Shown here: in pieces, positions 15,539 to 25,614 of the stretch
Numbering within the stretch: the stretch's first letter is position 1
How the letters are laid out: every line of letters starts with the position of its first letter
Origin: Candidatus Saccharimonadota bacterium
GTDB taxonomy: Bacteria > Patescibacteriota > Saccharimonadia > Saccharimonadales > Saccharimonadaceae
Length of the DNA: 33,017 bases
Direction: 5' to 3'
NCBI GenBank assembly: GCA_017510985.1
Contig: JAFWLR010000003.1
Coordinates: forward strand, 1-33,017
The notes under the pieces: generated by a model
Told to the model about the DNA's origin: nothing
The model's input: the letters and a program-made list of their open reading frames with translations, nothing else
Database searches by the model: none
Made by a program: the position numbers and the translations under genes

Positions 15539-16768
15539 ATGGGAAAAACAATAAGTAACTTTAGCGAAATTAATCCACTGAAAAAAGTATTAATGCATAG
15601 ACCGGGGGATGAGTTTTTGAATTTAACACCGAATACTTTAGAAAGATTGTTATTTGATGATATTCCATATCTTAAAATTGCTCAGCAGGAGCATGATGCT
15701 TATGCTAATGCTTTAAGGGCAGAGGGGGTGGAAGTAGTATATTTGGTGGATCTAGTAGCAGAGGCAATTGAAAATGGTGGTAGGACAGTGCGAAAGAAAT
15801 TTTTGGAGCAGTTTATTGACGAGGCAGGAGTAACCTCGCCGAAAGTAGTGAAACATTGTTATGATTATTTGAATTCTTTTAAAGATACTAAGGATATGGT
15901 GCGGAAATGTATTGCGGGAATTGATATTTCGGAGCTAAAGAAGTTAGGCTCGATATCGGGATTTTATGCAACGCGGGATACCGGACGAATGATTATCGAT
16001 CCGATTCCGAACTTGTATTTTCAACGGGATCCAATGGCAACGGTAGGAAATGGAGCAACTTTGCACCGGATGTGGTCGGTGACGCGGACGCGAGAGTCGA
16101 TTTTTATGGAATATGTATATAAGTATCACCCGTTTTATGATGATGTGAAATTATATTATGATCGAAGTGAGCCGTATTGTCTTGAGGGCGGAGATATTCA
16201 AGTACTGTCATCCGAAGTAGTGGCGATTGGGATTTCACAACGGACAGAGCCGGACGCAATTGCGAACTTTGCGCGGCGGTTATTTAAAGATAAGTCAAAT
16301 AATTTTAAATATGTATTGGCAATTGATATTCCGGACGAAAGATCATTTATGCATTTAGATACCGTGATGACGCAGGTAGATGTAGATAAATTTGCGGTGC
16401 AAGATGCGATTATGGATATTTCGACAGTGTATGAAATTTCGGCTGGAAAAGGTGGTGAGATTGAAATTATGGAAATTCGTCAGAGTTTGAGTAAAGTTCT
16501 GGAAAAATATTTACATTTAAATAAAGTGGAACTGATAAAATGTGGTAACGGACGACGCATAGATGCGGAGCGCGAGCAGTGGAGTGATGGGGTGAACTTA
16601 TTGTGTATTCGGCCTGGTGTAGTGGCAGCGTATGACCGAAATTATGTAACAAATGCAACACTAAAGAAGCACGGAATTAAAGTGATTGAACTACCGAGTT
16701 CAGAGCTTTCGCGTGGGCGTGGTGGCTCGCATTGTATGACTATGGCGTTAGCCAGAGAGGAGGCATGA
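15539..16768 (+). CDS. arcA: Arginine deiminase
   Basis: It hydrolyses arginine to citrulline and ammonia. Family motifs are clear: the N-terminal NPLKKVLMHRPGDE, PIPNLYFQRDPMATVGNG, the catalytic His in FMHLDTVMTQVD, and the nucleophile Cys399 in GGSHCMTMALARE. I chose the ATG at 15539 over the one at 15521. AAAGGA lies nine bases before it, and the resulting 409 residues match normal arginine deiminases; the earlier ATG adds six residues and has no ribosome site. The ammonia produced also buffers acid, which could protect both the epibiont and its host cell; this is inference from known roles of the pathway. Confidence 0.96.
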   Translation: MGKTISNFSEINPLKKVLMHRPGDEFLNLTPNTLERLLFDDIPYLKIAQQEHDAYANALRAEGVEVVYLVDLVAEAIENGGRTVRKKFLEQFIDEAGVTSPKVVKHCYDYLNSFKDTKDMVRKCIAGIDISELKKLGSISGFYATRDTGRMIIDPIPNLYFQRDPMATVGNGATLHRMWSVTRTRESIFMEYVYKYHPFYDDVKLYYDRSEPYCLEGGDIQVLSSEVVAIGISQRTEPDAIANFARRLFKDKSNNFKYVLAIDIPDERSFMHLDTVMTQVDVDKFAVQDAIMDISTVYEISAGKGGEIEIMEIRQSLSKVLEKYLHLNKVELIKCGNGRRIDAEREQWSDGVNLLCIRPGVVAAYDRNYVTNATLKKHGIKVIELPSSELSRGRGGSHCMTMALAREEA

Positions 16769-16823
16769 TCAGCAATAGATTTTTGACGATAGGGGATGAA
16801 TATTAAAATTAAGAGGACATAAA

Positions 16824-18662
16824 ATGTTTAGAAAGAAAAATCGTAGCAAGAGACGTAGTCGAGCAATGCTTTCGGCATACTCGATTATTATGATTTTGAT
16901 TATTATACTAGGTATTCTTTCTCACGTACTGCCACGAGCACAATTTGCGGTGGCGCCGGTTGAGGGAGATGAGGCTAGTGTGGAAGTAGGTCCGGGTGAG
17001 TGGGAAGGCGAGATGCCGACTGGCGGACCAGCGGAATTAAATGGTGAAGCACCGGCTAGTGAGGAGGCTTTGCCTTTGCCGGAAGGTGAATCGGTAGCGC
17101 CGGTAGTGGGCGATGAAGTTACTACGGGTGACGAGACCAATGCAGGCAATGAAACTACTGAAGCTGCTGGGGATGAAGTAGTGGTGCCGGAAGCAGAAAC
17201 TACGGATGGTGTGCCGGCCGGCAATGACCAAGAGCTAGTGGTTGCGCCGGTTGATAGTACGGATGGTGAAACAACGCCAGAAGAGACTTATGATTCTTTA
17301 GCAGCTTGTGAAGAAGCAAATGGTGAAGGCGCTTGTGCAATCGTAGATGGTTCTGGTGTAGTGGGGGCGGAACTTTATCAAGTTTTGATTGCTCCGATTT
17401 TGGGATTTGAAGACGCGATTGATGTATGTATTTTCGTGATGGTGCTTGGTGGGTTCTTAGCTGTGGTAGCAAAGACTAAGGCGCTTGAAACTGGCATCAA
17501 ACTGTTAGTAAAGAAATTGCATGGCAAAGAATACATTTTGATTCTTTTGCTGATGTTTATATTCTCAATAATGGGTACGACGTATGGGTTTTTGGAAGAA
17601 AGCGTAGGATTTTATGTGTTGATTGCAGCGACGATGTTTGCGGCAGGATTGGACCCGTTGGTGGGTGTGGCGACTATTCTACTCGGTGCGGGGTCTGGTG
17701 TACTTGGTTCGACGATTAACCCATTTGCAACTGGCGTAGCGGTGTCAGCGATGAAGGATGCGGGGATAGATTTTAATCAAGGTACGATTATCTTGATTGC
17801 GACGGTACTGTGGCTTACGACGTTGGCGATTTCGGCGTTCTTTGTGGTGAGATATGCCAAAAAAGTGCAACGGGATAAAGGTTCAACATTTCTTTCATTA
17901 CGTGAGCAGGCGGCAGCAGAAAAGAAGTACGGTAAATATATGGAGACTCATGATGAAGTAATTAAGTTGACCGGTAAACAAATTGCAACTTTAGTAGTGT
18001 TTGCGCTGACGTTTGTAGTAATGATTGTCGGGTTCGTGCCATGGAACGAGTTTGGTATTACGTTCTTTGATGATTGGACGGGATGGCTAACTGGCGCGTC
18101 ACTAGGAAACTGGTGGTTCTATGAAGCGGCGTTATGGTTCTTGATCGCAGCAATTATTATTGCGATTATCAATCGGCAGGGCGAGCATGGATTTATTGAC
18201 ACATTTATCGATGGGGCGGACGATATGATTGGCGTGGTACTGGTGATTGCGGTAGCGCGAGGTGCGTCGGTATTGATGGCGCAGACTTCACTTGATAATT
18301 TTATTGTAGTGAATGCAGCAAACGGACTAGAGAATTTGCCAGAAATGGCCTTTGTGCCTTTGAACTATTTGCTACATGTAGTGTTGTCGGTGCTAGTGCC
18401 GTCATCGTCTGGACTCGCTACTCTATCTACGCCGATTATTGCGCCGGTGGCGGCTACGCTTGGATATAGTACTAACGTGGCAGCTATGACGATTGTGGCG
18501 GCGAATGGATTAGTGAACTTAATTACGCCGACCTGTGGTGCGATCATGGGTGGTTTAGCGCTAGCAAAGGTAGATTATACTACTTGGTTTAAGTGGGGGA
18601 TACGAGTGGTGGCTTGCATTGCGATAGTGAATATTATCGTGTTATGCTTGTTCTCTTTGTAG
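16824..18662 (+). CDS. YfcC-family arginine/ornithine antiporter with a large acidic outer loop
   Basis: This 612-residue membrane carrier belongs to the YfcC/DcuC-like family, members of which serve as arginine-ornithine exchangers next to arginine deiminase genes. The core follows the family closely: LPRAQF after the first membrane helix, APILGFEDAIDV, GTTYGFLEESVGFY, and the STINPFATG and LVPSSSGLATLSTPI regions. Between the first helix (about residues 16-38) and the second lies an insertion of about 120 residues rich in Glu, Gly, Thr, Val and Pro. No Lys or Arg occurs from residue 40 to about 216. Usual members are about 470-510 residues, so this loop is unusual. It should face outwards. 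AAGAGGAC precedes the ATG. Substrate assignment rests on context. Confidence 0.88.
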   Translation: MFRKKNRSKRRSRAMLSAYSIIMILIIILGILSHVLPRAQFAVAPVEGDEASVEVGPGEWEGEMPTGGPAELNGEAPASEEALPLPEGESVAPVVGDEVTTGDETNAGNETTEAAGDEVVVPEAETTDGVPAGNDQELVVAPVDSTDGETTPEETYDSLAACEEANGEGACAIVDGSGVVGAELYQVLIAPILGFEDAIDVCIFVMVLGGFLAVVAKTKALETGIKLLVKKLHGKEYILILLLMFIFSIMGTTYGFLEESVGFYVLIAATMFAAGLDPLVGVATILLGAGSGVLGSTINPFATGVAVSAMKDAGIDFNQGTIILIATVLWLTTLAISAFFVVRYAKKVQRDKGSTFLSLREQAAAEKKYGKYMETHDEVIKLTGKQIATLVVFALTFVVMIVGFVPWNEFGITFFDDWTGWLTGASLGNWWFYEAALWFLIAAIIIAIINRQGEHGFIDTFIDGADDMIGVVLVIAVARGASVLMAQTSLDNFIVVNAANGLENLPEMAFVPLNYLLHVVLSVLVPSSSGLATLSTPIIAPVAATLGYSTNVAAMTIVAANGLVNLITPTCGAIMGGLALAKVDYTTWFKWGIRVVACIAIVNIIVLCLFSL

Positions 18663-18663
18663 G

Positions 18664-18741
18664 CTTTTCTTCAGGAAAGAAAAGTTCAATAAAAGAAATC
18701 AGTAAGAAAATTGAGTTGGAAGTGAATTCTAACTCAATTTT
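18664..18741 (+). terminator. Terminator region after the arc genes, with conserved-loop hairpin
   Basis: Two hairpins are present. An 8-bp stem CTTTTCTT/AAGAAAAG lies at 18664-18684. A perfect 11-bp stem (18707-18717 with 18731-18741) has the same 13-base loop GGAAGTGAATTCT as the hairpin between arcB and arcA, and a T run follows. A third inverted repeat, ATTTTAATT/AATTAAAAT (18752-18776), lies just upstream of the gpmI promoter. Confidence 0.75.
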
Positions 18742-18781
18742 TGATTAGAATATTTTAATTTTGTTAGAATTAAAATGATTA

Positions 18782-18790
18782 TGGTATAAT
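18782..18790 (+). promoter_or_regulatory. Extended -10 promoter of gpmI
   Basis: TGG-TATAAT ends six bases before the ATG at 18797, so the transcript should be leaderless. The inverted repeat at 18752-18776 covers the place where a -35 or an operator would sit. Confidence 0.75.
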
Positions 18791-18796
18791 AAGGTT

Positions 18797-20395
18797 ATGG
18801 ATAAATTATCGTATGATGGGCCGGTAGTTTTGGCGGTGCTTGATGGGGTGGGATTGGCGCCGGACTCTGCGGGAAATGCTGTATCGAAGGCCAGGACGGC
18901 ATGGTTGGGACATGCGTCGAGAGATTATTTGCATGTAGCGCTTAATGCTTCGGGTGAAGCCGTGGGGCTATTGCCTGGGCAGATGGGTAATTCGGAAGTG
19001 GGACATAACACAATGGGCTCGGGGCAGGCAATTAAGCAAGGAATTGCACATATTGAAGCGGCGTTTAATGATGGTGAAGTATTTAGGTCGGAGGCTTGGC
19101 GAGGAGCAATAACTAGAGTGCTAGATGGTGAAGTTGGTGGACAACGGACTTTACATTTTGCGGGGATTTTCTCGGATGGAGGAGTGCATAGTCATATTTC
19201 ACATTTGGAACAAATGGTTGAGCAAGCCTATAATGAGGGGGTAAGGCGAATGCGGGTGCATGCGATATTTGATGGGCGTGATGTGCCGCCGCAGGCGGAG
19301 CCGAGATTTATTCGGAGATTTGAGGATTTTGCCAATCGCTTTAAAGATGCGGACATTAAGATCGCTTCGGGTGGGGGGCGAATGGTATGTGTGGCGGATA
19401 GATACGAAAATGATTGGCGGGTAGTAGCTAGGGGGTGGGATATGATGGTAAATGGAGAAACGGATTATTATTTTCATCGAGCAGAAGAAGCAGTGATGAC
19501 TTTAAGGCGGATAGATCCAGGTGTACAAGACCAATATTTGCCGCCGTTTGTAATTGTGGATGGCGAGGAAAAGCCGGTAGGGCGAATTGAAAAAGGTGAC
19601 GCATTAATTTATTTTGATTTTCGGGCGGATCGGGCGATTGAGATTGCGATGGCGTTTACTTACTTTGATTTTCCGTATTTTAACCGAGGGGATTACACGC
19701 CAGATGATGTGTATTTTGTGGGAATGACGGAATATAATTCGGATACGCATGTGCCGGAACATAGGTTGGTGGAGCCGATTGTGATCGATGAGACTTTGAA
19801 TCAGTTTTTGGGTTCTAGAGATATTTCACAGTTAGCGATTAGTGAGACGGTGAAATTTGGACATATTACTTATTATTTCAATGGAAATAGTTACGATAAG
19901 GCTGTCGGTGAGGAACATGTGCAGATAGATTCTTATATTGAACCATTTGAAACAAGGCCATGGATGCGATGCGCAGAGATTACGGATGTGGCGTTAGAAC
20001 GAATGGGTGATTTTAAATTTGTACGGATTAATTATCCGGGTGGTGATATGGTAGGGCATACGGCAGATATGGTGGCGACGATTGTGGCAATGGAATCGAT
20101 TGACCTTAGTTTAAAGCGTTTGGCAGAAAAAGTGGATGAGCTAGGTGGAGTATTAGTTGTGGTGGCGGATCATGGAAACGCGGAGGAGTTGTTGGATACT
20201 AATGGTGCTCCTAAGACTTCACATACGACTAATAAAGTGCCGTGTATCATTTATGATAATACGATTAATAAGGGTAAATATCGGCTTGCGGAAGTAATGG
20301 ATCCAGGTTTGAAAAATTTAGCAGCGACAATTGCTGTGTTATTAGGGCAAAATGATTATCCGAAATCTTGGAGTCCGGCGTTGATAGAAAACTAA
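18797..20395 (+). CDS. gpmI: 2,3-bisphosphoglycerate-independent phosphoglycerate mutase
   Basis: This manganese enzyme of the alkaline-phosphatase superfamily interconverts 3- and 2-phosphoglycerate. The N-terminal metal site is in VLAVLDGVGLAP. The phosphorylated Ser66 lies in GQMGNSEVGHNTMGSG. Further signatures are HIFDGRD-like HAIFDGRDVPP, the Arg pair in DFRADRAIEIA, and the C-terminal metal residues in ADHGNAEELLD and TSHTTNKVPC. At 532 residues it is slightly longer than usual (about 510). It reads towards galU, 35 bases away, with no clear terminator. With pgi it forms part of the window's glycolytic genes. Confidence 0.96.
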   Translation: MDKLSYDGPVVLAVLDGVGLAPDSAGNAVSKARTAWLGHASRDYLHVALNASGEAVGLLPGQMGNSEVGHNTMGSGQAIKQGIAHIEAAFNDGEVFRSEAWRGAITRVLDGEVGGQRTLHFAGIFSDGGVHSHISHLEQMVEQAYNEGVRRMRVHAIFDGRDVPPQAEPRFIRRFEDFANRFKDADIKIASGGGRMVCVADRYENDWRVVARGWDMMVNGETDYYFHRAEEAVMTLRRIDPGVQDQYLPPFVIVDGEEKPVGRIEKGDALIYFDFRADRAIEIAMAFTYFDFPYFNRGDYTPDDVYFVGMTEYNSDTHVPEHRLVEPIVIDETLNQFLGSRDISQLAISETVKFGHITYYFNGNSYDKAVGEEHVQIDSYIEPFETRPWMRCAEITDVALERMGDFKFVRINYPGGDMVGHTADMVATIVAMESIDLSLKRLAEKVDELGGVLVVVADHGNAEELLDTNGAPKTSHTTNKVPCIIYDNTINKGKYRLAEVMDPGLKNLAATIAVLLGQNDYPKSWSPALIEN

Positions 20396-20430
20396 TATCT
20401 ATTTTCGTGAGCGTTTGACTTTGCACTATG

Positions 20431-21264
20431 TTAGTTTTTGCTGCCACATACTACATTGTTGGCGTGGAGCCAGCCTTCGACAGAGCCGCCGTCTAAATAT
20501 TCACCAGTGGTGGGAGCAACGCGCATAATGCCACCGTTTTTGACAAAATCGTCGAAGACATCGGTGATCATATATTCTTGATCGGTGGGGCCGAAATCGT
20601 TGTCATTGACGTATGTGACGGTGTTTTGTAAAAGCTCTGGAGTCATGATGTATTTGGATACATTAATCATATTGGAGGGAGCTTCGGAAGGTTTAGGGGT
20701 GTCAACGACGCCGACAAGGTTACCGTCTTTGACTTCGAGTACACCGTATTTTTCAACTTTTTCAATAGGGATTTCGACGCCAAGAATGGCGGCGTTTTGA
20801 CCGTCGGAGGCTTTGATGAGAGCTTCAGTGGCAGATTCGCCGTTTGGGTTCCAGATAAAATCATCTCCCATGAAGACAAGGACAGGTTCGTCGATTTTAT
20901 ATTCTTCGACTACTAATGCAATAGGAACGGCGGTGCCGTATTTGCCAGCTGGGTCTTGGATGGTGTAGTGAATGGTGACGTCATCGGGGAGAGTTTTGGC
21001 GAGTTTAAGCCGGTCTTCCTTGCCGCGATCAATTAGATATTGATTAAGGGCAAGATTGTCTCGGTAAAATTCTCGAACTTGACAAGGTTCGGCATTACTG
21101 ATAACCATGTAGATGTCTTTGACGCCGGCTTTGATTAATTCTTGGACAGAATAGTCCACGAGAGGCCGGTTGCCAACTGGCAACATAGATTTTTCAATAA
21201 TTTTAGTAATAGGTAGTCTTCTTGTGCCCCAGCCTGCGACTGGGATAATGGCTTTTGTAATCAT
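20431..21264 (-). CDS. galU: UTP-glucose-1-phosphate uridylyltransferase
   Basis: It makes UDP-glucose from UTP and glucose-1-phosphate for surface polysaccharide or glycolipid. The nucleotide-binding signature AGWGTRRLPITKIIEKSMLP (residues 9-28) and the early motif NRPLVDYSVQE are typical of GalU rather than RmlA. VLVFMGDDF holds the metal-binding Asp, and DNDFGPTDQEYMITDV is also family-like. At 277 residues it is slightly short but complete. The - strand -10 lies nine bases before the ATG, within a bidirectional promoter shared with the acyl ligase gene. Confidence 0.94.
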   Translation of the reverse strand: MITKAIIPVAGWGTRRLPITKIIEKSMLPVGNRPLVDYSVQELIKAGVKDIYMVISNAEPCQVREFYRDNLALNQYLIDRGKEDRLKLAKTLPDDVTIHYTIQDPAGKYGTAVPIALVVEEYKIDEPVLVFMGDDFIWNPNGESATEALIKASDGQNAAILGVEIPIEKVEKYGVLEVKDGNLVGVVDTPKPSEAPSNMINVSKYIMTPELLQNTVTYVNDNDFGPTDQEYMITDVFDDFVKNGGIMRVAPTTGEYLDGGSVEGWLHANNVVCGSKN

Positions 21265-21273
21265 AATATACTA

Positions 21274-21297
21274 ATTATATCACAGATGTGCTATAAT
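21274..21297. promoter_or_regulatory. Bidirectional -10 module between galU and the acyl ligase gene
   Basis: ATTATA, one base, CACAGATGTG, one base, TATAAT. Read on the - strand, the left end is a TATAAT for galU; the right end (21292-21297) is a TATAAT for the ligase, and both are extended -10s. The same module occurs at 29701-29724. Confidence 0.8.
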
Positions 21298-21321
21298 TAG
21301 ACTAATAAGAGTGAGGTAAGT

Positions 21322-23028
21322 ATGCTAAAAATTAAGAATCAGAAGAAAGATCCGATTGTGCCGCCGTTGAGTATTTCGGCACTTTATAATTTGTCGAGTT
21401 TTCGGCATTGGAATGATATAGTAGTCAATCAAAAAGAATTTGATTTTACACGTCGCGAGTTGAAATATGACCGCAAGATTTTGGCTAGAACGTTTTTACA
21501 ATTAGGAGTGAAAAAAGGTGATATTATTACTGTAGCTACTAGTAGGTCAATGTATGAAAATGTGTTGATTTTTTTAGCGGCGAATAAGATTGGGGCAATT
21601 GTGAGTTATTTTGACGAAAAAAATTCACGAGATACAATTTTGCATTATTTGGAAGAGTTTAATTCATCACTTTTGATTACTTATAAGTATGGTCCGAAGC
21701 GAATTAAGCAAATTCAGCATGATGCGAAATCGGTGAAACATATAATAAATATGGATGGTGAGTTAATTCGGCAGGGTGATATTGACGAAGAGCAAACTGA
21801 AGATCTTGAGATGTCGGTGCTAGACCATATGTGGGTGGGCAAACAGACCGTGCGAAAAATTGCGGAAAAATATCATGGTCATGTGCCGCGAAATATTTTT
21901 GGTGGCAAGAATGAGGCTTTAATTACTTTTACTTCGGGGTCTACCTCGGGGCCAAAACCAATGGTATTTACGAATAAAGCTTTGATTGCGGCGGCGTTGT
22001 TTTCAAAAGCTGCGTCGGGAATTAAAATGTGGGATAAAGAAGTAAAGGATTGGTTTTCGTTTGTTAAATTTGATTGCCCGTATGGGTTTTGGACTTCAAC
22101 AATGACGCCGATTATTGGCGGGAGCAAAGTGACTTTGACGCCAGATATTGACGAGAATAATATGGCGTATTATTTTGGTAAAGAAATTAGTGTGGTACAA
22201 GCGGTGCCGCTACTGTTTGATATGTTGCCAAAGGTTTTGCCAGAGGATTTGGATTTGTCGTCGGTGAAAATGTGTATTTCAGGGGGCGAAAGGCTGGAAA
22301 AACAGGCTTCGCTGGATATTGCGGAGTTCTTTGCGAACCATGGTGCGACGGTAAAAATGTGTAATGGCTATGGCGTGGGGGAGTGCCTGGGATCGATTAC
22401 GGTGGCGGTAGGTTCAACCTACCATCCGGATACGGTGGGGCGAGTGGTGCCGGGAGCGCACGTGGCAGTGCTAGATCCGGAGACTGGCGAAGAAAAGGGC
22501 TTTGGCCAGACGGGAATTTTGCATGTTACGGGCAAACACATGTTGAGTCGTTATTTTAACCGGCCGGAGCTTACAGAAGAAAAGTTTAAGATTTTGCGGG
22601 GGCGTAAATTTGTAAATACGGGTGACATTGCGGCGGTGTCGGAAACTGGGTTTGTAACTTTGGTGGGACGAGCAACTTTCTTTATCAATAACTTGCCGGA
22701 CAAAGTTTATTATGAAGTAGTGCGGGCGGCAGTAGCGAAATCGGATTTGGTCAGTAAATGTTATGTAGTAAAGGGGCCGGACAAGAAATTAAAGTTGGCG
22801 GCGTATGCATTTGTGGTGACTAAGGAAGGTGTGGGGCATAATAATGAAGTACGGCGACAGATTGTGACCGATTCTACACAACCGTTTTATATTGGGAAAA
22901 GGCGGGTGATTTTGAAATCTTATGAAATTCCGCGAAAAGTGATATTCTTAGATGATTTGCCTTTGACGCGGGCGAATAAAACTGATTTTCGCAAGTTGGA
23001 AAGAATGGCAAACGAGATGGGGGAATAA
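21322..23028 (+). CDS. AMP-forming acyl ligase / acyl-CoA synthetase-like protein
   Basis: This 568-residue adenylate-forming enzyme has the phosphate-binding motif FTSGSTSGPKP (residues 203-213), the adenine motif NGYGVGECLG, NTGDIA with its conserved Asp, and the C-terminal catalytic lysine region LPLTRANKTDFRKL. It should activate a carboxylic acid as its adenylate and pass it to CoA or a carrier protein. The substrate cannot be read from the sequence. Patescibacteria usually lack fatty-acid synthesis, so activation of scavenged host fatty acids is plausible but unproven. No thiolation domain is present and no acyl-carrier gene lies beside it. The leader carries GAGTGAGG before the ATG. 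The next feature after its stop is the CIRCE operator. Confidence 0.85.
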   Translation: MLKIKNQKKDPIVPPLSISALYNLSSFRHWNDIVVNQKEFDFTRRELKYDRKILARTFLQLGVKKGDIITVATSRSMYENVLIFLAANKIGAIVSYFDEKNSRDTILHYLEEFNSSLLITYKYGPKRIKQIQHDAKSVKHIINMDGELIRQGDIDEEQTEDLEMSVLDHMWVGKQTVRKIAEKYHGHVPRNIFGGKNEALITFTSGSTSGPKPMVFTNKALIAAALFSKAASGIKMWDKEVKDWFSFVKFDCPYGFWTSTMTPIIGGSKVTLTPDIDENNMAYYFGKEISVVQAVPLLFDMLPKVLPEDLDLSSVKMCISGGERLEKQASLDIAEFFANHGATVKMCNGYGVGECLGSITVAVGSTYHPDTVGRVVPGAHVAVLDPETGEEKGFGQTGILHVTGKHMLSRYFNRPELTEEKFKILRGRKFVNTGDIAAVSETGFVTLVGRATFFINNLPDKVYYEVVRAAVAKSDLVSKCYVVKGPDKKLKLAAYAFVVTKEGVGHNNEVRRQIVTDSTQPFYIGKRRVILKSYEIPRKVIFLDDLPLTRANKTDFRKLERMANEMGE

Positions 23029-23035
23029 AAATGAA

Positions 23036-23073
23036 TTAGCACTCTTGACGTGAGAGTGCTAATTTGCTATAAT
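23036..23073 (+). promoter_or_regulatory. CIRCE operator overlapping the clpC promoter
   Basis: TTAGCACTC (23036-23044), nine bases, GAGTGCTAA (23054-23062) is a perfect CIRCE element, the binding site of the heat-shock repressor HrcA. The nine-base spacer contains a -35 TTGACG (23045-23050). A TATAAT (23068-23073) follows at exactly 17 bases, so HrcA would sit on the -35. Confidence 0.96.
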
Positions 23074-23141
23074 GGGAGTAGGCAGACAAGTGGTGCTGAA
23101 AAAATGAAAAAATGATAAAAATTTGCCTAAAGAGAGGAAAA

Positions 23142-25613
23142 ATGCAAGCAGAATTTAATGAAATAATGAATAATTTGTCAGAAGATGCAAGGTTTGCTTT
23201 GCAGAAGTCTGATTATTATGCCAAAAGATATAATAATGGTTATATGGGGACGGAGCATCTACTACTTGGAATTATGGCGATGGATACTTCTACGGGTGCA
23301 AAGATGATCCGCGAGGAGGGGGCAACTTTAGAGGAAATGGAGAAGGCCCTCAATAAGGTAGCAGTGGAGGTGCTTGGTTCGGATATGGCAATGATGTCGC
23401 TTAGTGAATCGGTAATTTTGACACTACGGATGGCACAAAATTTTGTGAATGAACAGGGATTAACGGTGATTGGAACGGAACATATGTTGTATGCATTGCT
23501 TAGCCAGCCAAATTCACGCGCGGCGTTGATATTACACGGGTTAAAGGTAGATAATGAGAAGATCCTGGATGAAATTGAAAGATTAGTGGAGGAACAAACT
23601 AAAGACGAAAAAACTAAAGCAGAAAAAGCGAAATATCTCAATAAAAAACAGCTTAAGTTTCTTAGCAGATACGGGAAAAATTTAACGGAAGAGGCTAAAC
23701 AGGGACACTTGGATACGGTAATTGGGCGGGAAAGTGAGATTGAGCGAGTGGTGACGGTGCTTTCTAGACGGACAAAATCAAATCCGGTGCTAATTGGTGA
23801 GGCGGGGGTAGGTAAGACAGCGATTGTGGAGGGGTTAGCGACGCGGATTGCCAATAATGATGTGCCGGGCGGTTTAATTGGCAAACAAATTTATCAGGTG
23901 GATTTGTCAAGTGTGGTGGCAGGGACGAAATTTCGGGGGGAATTTGAAGAGAGAATTAAGGGGATTGTAGATGAGGCGACTGGGGATGATTCGATATTAT
24001 TGTTTATTGATGAAATTCATTTATTGTCTGGGGCTGGCTCAGCAGAAGGGACAATGGATGCGGCAAATATTTTGAAACCGGCTTTGGCGCGAAACACGAT
24101 TAATTTAATTGGGGCGACGACATTGGATGAATATCGCAAATTCATCGAGAAGGATAAAGCACTTTCTCGGCGATTCCAAACAGTAATGGTGGAAGAGCCA
24201 TCAGTGGCAGTATGTCTCCGAATTTTGAAGGGAATTAAGAAGCACTATGAAGAACATCATGGAGTAGTAATACCAGATACGTTGCTTGAAACGGCGATTG
24301 TGATGAGTCAAAGGTACATTAACGATAGATTTATGCCGGATAAAGTAATTGATATTATTGACGAGGCGTCGGCGATTGCTAAGGTGGCGGCGGATAAGAA
24401 GGGTGGGGGTAAATATAAGAAAATGAGAATTGAAAGGTCGACACTAGAGAATAAAATTGAAGAAGCGGCAGAGGCAGAAGATTATGAAAAAGCGGCTGGG
24501 TATAAGACGGAATTAGAAAAATTGAAAAAAGAAATTAAGAAATTAGAAAAGTCGGGCGTGAAAGAAACTTCTACGCCAAAGTTGACGGAAGAGAATTTGG
24601 CAACGGCGGTGTCTTTAAAGACTGGCATTCCGGTGTCCAAAGTACATGGGTCGGAAATGAAAATGTTAATGGGACTAGAAGACCATATTAAGGAGTCGAT
24701 CATTGGACAGGATGAAGCGGTGACAAGTGTGGCTAAGGCGATTCGGCGGGGACGCAGTGGAATTGCGGATTCTAGGCGTCCAATTGGTTCGTTCCTATTT
24801 ATGGGGCCGACAGGCGTAGGTAAGACGGAGCTGGCTAGGGTGATTGCACGGGAAGTATTTGGGGGTGAAAACGCGCTAGTTAAAATTGATATGAGTGAAT
24901 TTGGCGAGAAACATAATGTGTCACGACTGGTAGGGGCGCCGGCAGGGTATATTGGTTATGATGATGGCGGTAAATTGACCGAGGCGGTACGACGGAAACC
25001 TTATTCGGTGATTTTGTTTGATGAGATTGAAAAGGCGCATCCGGATGTATTTAATTTGCTGCTTCAGGTCTTGGAAGATGGGATGTTGACAGATGGTCAG
25101 GGTAATAAAATTAAGTTTAATAATACAATTGTGATTTTGACTTCTAATCTTGGCTCGGCGGACATGTATAGAGAAAGCGAACTGGGCTTTACAGCAAAGA
25201 CAGTAAAAGATAAGAAAGCTTTGGCGGAGGAGTATGAAGAAAATAAGGCCTATGCGATGAAGGCGTTAAAGAAGGTAATGCGACCGGAGTTGATAAATCG
25301 GCTAGATAAAATTGAAGTGTTTCACGCGTTGACGCGGAAAGATGTGGAGCGAATTTTTGATAATTTAATGAATGATTTAAAGAAACGATTAGCGACGAAG
25401 GGGATTGGATTGAAAGTTGATGCAAAGGCGAAAAATTATTTGATTGAAAAAGGATATGACCCGAAAAATGGCGCTAGGCCGCTTAGGCGAGAAATTGAGG
25501 ATGAGGTGGAGTCGTTATTGAGCGAGAAAATTATTGCGGGTGAACTTGTAAAAGGTGATATTCCGATATTGAAATTAGTGGGTAAAAAATTGAAATTAGT
25601 AAAGGAGAAATAA
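23142..25613 (+). CDS. clpC: ClpC-type AAA+ unfoldase
   Basis: This is the ATPase partner of ClpP: it unfolds proteins and feeds them to the protease. Two N-terminal Clp repeats (from LSEDARFAL), a first Walker A GEAGVGKT (residues about 219-226), Walker [11 protein letters not shown], a middle domain with a UVR-like [15 protein letters not shown] segment, and a second Walker A GPTGVGKT are present. The short middle domain marks ClpC rather than ClpB. I chose the ATG at 23142, preceded by AGAGAGG, over the in-frame ATG at 23112; this gives 823 residues. CIRCE control implies heat induction. The stop lies one base from the clpP start. Confidence 0.94.
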   Translation: MQAEFNEIMNNLSEDARFALQKSDYYAKRYNNGYMGTEHLLLGIMAMDTSTGAKMIREEGATLEEMEKALNKVAVEVLGSDMAMMSLSESVILTLRMAQNFVNEQGLTVIGTEHMLYALLSQPNSRAALILHGLKVDNEKILDEIERLVEEQTKDEKTKAEKAKYLNKKQLKFLSRYGKNLTEEAKQGHLDTVIGRESEIERVVTVLSRRTKSNPVLIGEAGVGKTAIVEGLATRIANNDVPGGLIGKQIYQVDLSSVVAGTKFRGEFEERIKGIVDEATGDDSILLFIDEIHLLSGAGSAEGTMDAANILKPALARNTINLIGATTLDEYRKFIEKDKALSRRFQTVMVEEPSVAVCLRILKGIKKHYEEHHGVVIPDTLLETAIVMSQRYINDRFMPDKVIDIIDEASAIAKVAADKKGGGKYKKMRIERSTLENKIEEAAEAEDYEKAAGYKTELEKLKKEIKKLEKSGVKETSTPKLTEENLATAVSLKTGIPVSKVHGSEMKMLMGLEDHIKESIIGQDEAVTSVAKAIRRGRSGIADSRRPIGSFLFMGPTGVGKTELARVIAREVFGGENALVKIDMSEFGEKHNVSRLVGAPAGYIGYDDGGKLTEAVRRKPYSVILFDEIEKAHPDVFNLLLQVLEDGMLTDGQGNKIKFNNTIVILTSNLGSADMYRESELGFTAKTVKDKKALAEEYEENKAYAMKALKKVMRPELINRLDKIEVFHALTRKDVERIFDNLMNDLKKRLATKGIGLKVDAKAKNYLIEKGYDPKNGARPLRREIEDEVESLLSEKIIAGELVKGDIPILKLVGKKLKLVKEK

Positions 25614-25614
25614 T

